From Marchantia polymorpha subsp. ruderalis (taxonomy: Eukaryota; Streptophyta; Marchantiopsida; Marchantiales; Marchantiaceae), in the NCBI GenBank assembly GCA_037833965.1, contig AP031358.1, positions 4,658,001-4,722,000 of the forward strand: DNA of 64,000 nt, in the 5' to 3' direction. The notes beneath the pieces were generated by a model. It searched no databases, had not been told where the DNA came from, and saw nothing but the letters and a program-made list of their open reading frames with translations. Below are positions 59,874-64,000 of the stretch, one piece after another (within the stretch, counting starts at the first letter, position 1; each line of letters starts with the position of its first letter). The translations under genes and the position numbers were made by a program.

Positions 59874-62429
59874 ATGTCGAAGGTTCCCCAACTGCGAGTG
59901 TCTCCACTCAGGGTGCCGCAGATCGGTCTACGCGCATTTCAAGATGTGCTGACGAGGCTGAAGCTCGATTTTCTCCTCTGGGGGTGGAATTGGACGTGTC
60001 CGGAGATGGTGCGCGAGTATCTGCAAGAGAGACACAAGCCTTCTCGCGGATTTCGCCCACACCCAGAGAGATGGGAAATTTGCAATTGGGCGCAGGTGTT
60101 GGGCAGGTGTGCCGGCGAGGAAGGGGATCTCCTCTTCGAGGCCGACAGCGTGAAAGTGTCCCAGGAGGAAGAAGTCTCTTACAATGAGCTCTTCAAGGTG
60201 GCTAGACATCCCAAGAACGGTTTCCGGACTCGGGATTACAAGGATCGATTGCGGAGAAATGTCGCGACAGCATTGCTGCAGATATTGCAGCCGACCAAGA
60301 CCGCTTACATGCATGGTTGGCAGGTAGAGTTCGTGGAGCTAGTGTTGTCAGGAGCTCCGGTGCATTGGGCACGGCTCCTGTGGAAGGTGACGCGCCAACA
60401 TGCGCAAGAAGAGAGGGGAGGAACGCTCAATCATCTATCGCCTTACTTAATCGTGTTTTACCGGGCGATGGGATGTTTGACGAATGCTGAGAAAACTCGG
60501 TTTCCGCAGCTGAGCCGGTCTTATCCAGGTAGATATTCGAGGGAGGCCGAAGTAGACACGGATCCGGACGAGGAACCTGCCAGTACGCCTCCGGCTCCGG
60601 CTCCAGCCAGAGCAGCAGAAGAACGTCGAAGTGAGCGCATTCCGCGAAAGCGGAAGTGGGATGAGAGACCTGAGGACAGGCAGCCGGAAGTACCAGCTGC
60701 GCCGACTCGTGGTCGGCCCACCCCCGAGCCTCACAGTCGACCAAAACAGAGGGCACGCAAAATGCCAACTGTTACTGAGGAGACCAGGCGAACTCCGACC
60801 CGGCGGAATCTCACACAGGAAGAGATAATCGCTCAGATTCTAGGGAAGACGGCAGATACCTCTGCACAGAAGGCACCACGGCCTTCGGGAGGAGATGGAC
60901 GGACTGACAGCCGGCCGACTGCGAGTCGGATGACTGAAGGTCGACAAGCGGAAGGAAGGCCAACTGAACGGCGCGTTGAACCGGACAGCAGGCCGGAAGC
61001 GGAAGAGAGTTTGGCTGACGAGCCAACAATCCTCAGAGGGTCGTCTTCGGCGGAAGGCACTTCTGGAAGAACGCCACCAGCAAGCAGGCCAAGTGGAGTC
61101 AAGACGCGCAGGGTGTATCCGACTCCCAGTCGGACAACTGCTGGTCGGCCGACTGCGAGTCGGACAACAGAGAGTCAGTCGGATTCGCCGACTGCGAGAC
61201 GGATGGGGCCAACGACCAGTGTGCGGACGCCTTCGGCGGACGCACCTTCAGCAAGGACACCTTCCGCGCAGAATGCGCCGGAAGGACAGGCAGCAGAAGC
61301 GGGCGGTGCAAGAGTGACAAAAGTCACTGCGGCGTCGACCCCTTCACAAACCGAAGATCGAGCCGGAACAGGGGCTCAAGCAGTGGGATCTCCCACTGCC
61401 CTGGATATTTTAGCAGGCAGTGGAGCAGCAGTCGCAGCGGAAGCTGCTGCGCGCCACAGTTCCAGGGAGTCGCCAAGGGATTCGGTGGCGACTGAGATCC
61501 TCGAGACTGAGGATGAGACGAGCTCGGAAGAGCAAGAAGAGGATTCGGTGCAGAAAACGCCAACAGGGGTGCTGTGCGAACAGATAGTTCCACTCCTGCG
61601 ATATCTGGATCGCAAGACATCCAAATACGCAAGTGCCTTAAAACCGCAGTCTTATGTGGAGACTATCAGGCGAAGGACGAGGATCAAGGTGGCAAAGTGG
61701 GCCTCTAGTTGCCAAGTATATGTGGAAAGGAACACCGCCCTCAGACAACACCTGGCGGTCACCCAGAAGCTGTACCAAGCCTTGCAGCAGCAGAAGGAGG
61801 ATGCGGCGACGAAGAGTCAGGCGGAGGCCGAACTAATACGGGCAAAGATCGAGTCGGAACTGCAGGAGGAGCGGAGACAGAACAAAGTCCTAGCAGCCGA
61901 GCTTGCGCGCCAGACGCGCGCCTTAGAGGAAAGTCAAAGAGCCCGCAAGGAGGATGAGGAGTTGTTGTGCAACTTGCAAACCGAGTGCTCGGATTTGAGG
62001 GCACAACGTGCGGAATTAGAAATGCAGCTGGCAGAGGTGGAGAGCAGCTGCAGGGCACGAGGAGAGTTGGCGGCACGGGTGACTCGTTGTCTAAGCGGAT
62101 ACACCCATTGGGAGGTGGCAGCTCAAGAGAGGGTTACACTCCGGGAGTTCGAGCTTCGGGCGGCGGCCTTGACGGAGGGTGACAGTCGGAGTCGGCGGCG
62201 AGTGGCGAGAAAATTAGAAACTTTCTTGTCGGGTGCGCGCGACACTTTGGCGCACTTGCAGTCGGAAGTCACTGCAGCGCTCCGACGCCTGGGATTACGC
62301 AGCCGGTCGGAAGACTGGCAAGGTAGAGACAGTAAGCGGAGCAGTCCGGCGCGCAGGAGGCGCAGCACCGGATCTGCTGAGTGCAGTAGAGTAGTTTGGT
62401 TTCGCGCAGATGCTGCGAGTGGTAGATAG
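59874..62429 (+). CDS. Intact long gene inside the LTR (unknown function)
   Basis: 851 residues from ATG 59874 (MSKVPQLRVSPLRVPQ); an in-frame GTG at 59856 is less likely. Residues about 10-215 form a Trp-rich globular domain (GLRAFQDVL, LLWGWNWTCPEMVREYLQER, GFRTRDYKDRLRRNVATALL, HWARLLWKVTRQH, LNHLSPYLIVFYRAMGCL). Residues 220-510 are disordered, rich in Pro, Ser, Thr, Arg and Glu, with PTASR-type repeats. A conserved TALDILAGSGAAVAAE and acidic stretch lead to GVLCEQIVPLLRYLDRKTSK. Residues about 625-745 form a heptad-rich coiled coil, and the tail is basic (RRRRSTGS). No enzyme, zinc knuckle or membrane segment is seen. The globular domain faintly recalls plant transposon-associated 'Transposase_32' proteins (order of hydrophobic and W/H positions only). 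It may be a Gag-like structural or nucleic acid-binding accessory protein; function is unknown. Confidence 0.82.
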   Translation: MSKVPQLRVSPLRVPQIGLRAFQDVLTRLKLDFLLWGWNWTCPEMVREYLQERHKPSRGFRPHPERWEICNWAQVLGRCAGEEGDLLFEADSVKVSQEEEVSYNELFKVARHPKNGFRTRDYKDRLRRNVATALLQILQPTKTAYMHGWQVEFVELVLSGAPVHWARLLWKVTRQHAQEERGGTLNHLSPYLIVFYRAMGCLTNAEKTRFPQLSRSYPGRYSREAEVDTDPDEEPASTPPAPAPARAAEERRSERIPRKRKWDERPEDRQPEVPAAPTRGRPTPEPHSRPKQRARKMPTVTEETRRTPTRRNLTQEEIIAQILGKTADTSAQKAPRPSGGDGRTDSRPTASRMTEGRQAEGRPTERRVEPDSRPEAEESLADEPTILRGSSSAEGTSGRTPPASRPSGVKTRRVYPTPSRTTAGRPTASRTTESQSDSPTARRMGPTTSVRTPSADAPSARTPSAQNAPEGQAAEAGGARVTKVTAASTPSQTEDRAGTGAQAVGSPTALDILAGSGAAVAAEAAARHSSRESPRDSVATEILETEDETSSEEQEEDSVQKTPTGVLCEQIVPLLRYLDRKTSKYASALKPQSYVETIRRRTRIKVAKWASSCQVYVERNTALRQHLAVTQKLYQALQQQKEDAATKSQAEAELIRAKIESELQEERRQNKVLAAELARQTRALEESQRARKEDEELLCNLQTECSDLRAQRAELEMQLAEVESSCRARGELAARVTRCLSGYTHWEVAAQERVTLREFELRAAALTEGDSRSRRRVARKLETFLSGARDTLAHLQSEVTAALRRLGLRSRSEDWQGRDSKRSSPARRRRSTGSAECSRVVWFRADAASGR
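60915..60929. repeat. In-frame micro-hairpin CCGACT-GCG-AGTCGG (example)
   Basis: 15-nt hairpin unit encoding PTASR. Further copies, with loop variants, lie in copy E at 61119-61133 and 61149-61163 and in copy D at 56186-56202, 56610-56624 and 56640-56654. Its length of 15 keeps the gene in frame. Confidence 0.8.
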
Positions 62430-62462
62430 GATAGCGTAGTGCTAGTTAGGATCTTTTGAGAG

Positions 62463-62468
62463 TATAAA
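62463..62468 (+). promoter_or_regulatory. Conserved TATA box in the LTR
   Basis: TATAAA, followed after about 10 bases by the hairpin AAGGCGTTTTGCCTT. The same pair occurs at the same place in copies A (39481), B1 (41490, inverted), B2 (42594, inverted), C (52312, inverted) and D (57954). It is likely the promoter of the retrotransposon RNA, placing the start of R a little downstream. Confidence 0.65.
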
Positions 62469-63407
62469 GTAGATCAAGGCGTTTTGCCTTGGGACTCTTC
62501 CAGTTTCGGAAGTGCAGATCAGGAACTCACTTTCTTGGCGTGTTTGTGCGTTTTGGTCCTGGCACCACGTAGAGAAGCTGCAGCATAGCGAAGTTACCGT
62601 ATGTTGTAGTTGAAGGCCTTCGGCTGAATGTTCAGAGCTAGTACCCGGTTAGAGACTTGAGTAGTGCGGATCTGCACCTGCGGGTGATTTCTGATACTCA
62701 GAGCCGGCTGCGAGTTAGATACTTGAACAGTTCCCCCTTACTCCTTCGAGTGACATATCCTGATTGTACTCCTACGGGAAGTTTCCCCTGAATGCCAATG
62801 TGAAGTTTCATTACTTCGTGTAAACCTTGGTTTGTAATTCAGGTTGTGTGTGTGTTACTGGATCGTGTTTTCAGTAAGTTCTCAGTCGGGTCTGCACTCC
62901 CTGCGTTTTGTGTGATAGTCGAGGGTGACGTCCACGGCGTACGTAGAGGCTTCGTTCCGAAGTGAGAAGTCCAGTCCGGGTACCCCCGCTAGTTCCTGGC
63001 GGAAGGGCAGTAAAAGCCGGAGTGGGAGGCACTTCCTGCAGAACCTCTGAGTGAACTTGCGAGACACTTTCCTCCTGAAATCCGAAGCGGAGGTCCTGAC
63101 CGACCTCCGAGTTGTGCTTTTTGCCAGTTTCAGGTGTGTGTGTGTGTGTTGAGTGACCAAGCTGTACCGTGCATCCTCCGAGCATCCTCCGAGTTGAGAT
63201 CCTCCTCCGAGTCGAGCCTCCGAGTCGAGCACTGCAGTATTTCTGGGAGTGACAGTCGCCTAGAATTCAAACTCTACCAAAAGTCTGTTAAATGTGACAC
63301 TTTTACTCTGTGTGTTGCCTCTGTCCCTGTGGGTTCGATCTTTTTACCACCATACTGCAGTTTTAGCCTTTGGTGGGTTATTACATAAGGAGCCGACAAC
63401 TTCTTTT

Positions 63408-63425
63408 TGGCGCCGCTGCCGGGGA
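63408..63425 (+). other. Primer-binding site (tRNA-Asp type)
   Basis: TGGCGCCGCTGCCGGGGA matches the complement of the 3' end of plant tRNA-Asp, which gives GTT where this has GCT: one mismatch in 18. It starts 22 bases after the LTR end (63385), a longer gap than the usual few bases. Confidence 0.85.
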
Positions 63426-63468
63426 CAGTGCGTCAACACCAGAAACCTTGAGCAGCAATGCTCGGTGA

Positions 63469-64000
63469 ATGTCGACGAGCGATAGTGTGGGAAACCTGAG
63501 TGCGAGAGCCACACGGAAACTCCGTCGAGATTCAGAAAAAGCCGTGGAAACAAAACGGCGAACTAAAAAGAAGACTCCCGGTGAGGACTCTGCAGAAAGA
63601 TCGCCATCACCGACTACTGGAAGACAAAGGCGTTCCAGTTCACCTACCGAGAGCATTGAGCTAACAGTTCTATTGGACATCCCTCCGACAGGAACTCTTC
63701 CTGAGTTTGGCCAACCTAGGATCAGTCCGTCGACAGGATCACCGATGGCAGAACATCAAGCCAATCTCCGCCAGGTGTTTTCCCAACCTACCACCAAACA
63801 TTCGTATCCAAGATACACGGGAACGGGCGACGACGATGATGCAGATTCATACATAAAGCTCTTCGAGTCTGTCTCCATCGCCAATCGTGAGACCAGTGAT
63901 GAAGACAGACTACGAATCTTTCCTAGCCTGCTACGCAGACGAGCGCGTAGCTGGTACAACCATGAGAGCACCGACCCCACTGGCATCCGGACCTGGGCTC
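63469..64000 (+). CDS. Gypsy-type gag polyprotein, N-terminal part (runs off the right edge)
   Basis: Open from ATG 63469 (MSTSDSVGNLSARATRK) to the window end, 177 codons. A basic and Ser/Thr-rich N-terminus (about 1-100) is followed by a Retrotrans_gag-type domain: YPRYTGTGDDDDADSYIKLF, VSIANRETSDEDRLRIFPSL, LLRRRARSWYNHES. Gag assembles the particle that carries the element RNA. It lies 43 bases after the primer-binding site, in the usual place. It is on the same strand as the LTR gene, so the element has two different long frames at its 5' end. Confidence 0.88.
   Translation, partial: MSTSDSVGNLSARATRKLRRDSEKAVETKRRTKKKTPGEDSAERSPSPTTGRQRRSSSPTESIELTVLLDIPPTGTLPEFGQPRISPSTGSPMAEHQANLRQVFSQPTTKHSYPRYTGTGDDDDADSYIKLFESVSIANRETSDEDRLRIFPSLLRRRARSWYNHESTDPTGIRTWA

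Larger units (their letters stand above)
58519..63385 (+). mobile_element. Long 5' LTR (copy E, 4.87 kb) of an LTR retrotransposon
   Basis: Runs from TGTGGTAACACAC (58519) to GTGGGTTATTACA (63385), the same ends as solo LTR A. A primer-binding site and gag follow, so this is the 5' LTR of an element that continues beyond the window. It contains a 1.35-kb leader, the intact 851-codon gene, a TATA box at 62463-62468 followed by the small hairpin AAGGC-GTTTT-GCCTT, and about 0.9 kb more. The gene therefore lies in U3. The 3' LTR is not visible, so its match to this copy cannot be checked here. Confidence 0.83.

Noticed and set aside
60690-61215. CRISPR-like array
   Set aside because: The repeats are short palindromes at irregular spacing within a eukaryotic coding frame, without spacers or cas genes.

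Overview
The window looks like land-plant nuclear DNA, most likely from a bryophyte-like genome; no species is named because nothing in the sequence fixes one. The evidence is a plant-type LPEAT2 gene with GT-AG introns, a telobox-type motif (AAACCCTA) upstream of it, a cytosolic-type tRNA-Thr gene, plant-style Copia and Gypsy remnants, a tRNA-Asp primer-binding site and a two-gene PIF/Harbinger transposon. AT-rich intergenic DNA alternates with GC-rich transposon DNA.

Only two ordinary protein genes were found. The 5' part of LPEAT2 (lysophospholipid acyltransferase) lies on the minus strand at 1-2713 and runs off the left edge. A seven-exon gene of the C9orf78/Tls1 (Hep_59) family lies on the minus strand at 23938-26277. 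A tRNA-Thr(TGT) sits at 31017-31088, directly beside a 51-bp tandem duplication.

9162-14002 is a decayed hAT-like transposon. 14201-20778 is a PIF/Harbinger element with an apparently intact Myb/SANT gene and an apparently intact transposase gene in convergent orientation. The long intron of the Myb gene holds an exon-like piece of an alpha-amylase gene with its splice sites intact.

34.4-64 kb is a nest of retrotransposons. A Copia remnant is split by a 4.5-kb solo LTR. A Gypsy remnant is split by an intact, compact, GC-rich hAT element (47505-49902) with perfect terminal inverted repeats. Around them lie at least five copies, plus fragments, of one unusually long LTR (4.5-4.9 kb).

The main discovery candidate is this LTR family. 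Each substantial copy carries, inside the LTR and upstream of a conserved TATA box, a long gene for a roughly 850-residue protein: an N-terminal globular domain, a disordered Pro/Ser/Thr/Arg middle, a short conserved motif and a C-terminal coiled coil. In the copy at 58519-63385 the gene is intact (851 codons). That LTR is followed by a tRNA-Asp primer-binding site and a Gypsy-type gag frame. The same LTRs are studded with several families of very short hairpin repeats, some of them in frame inside the gene.
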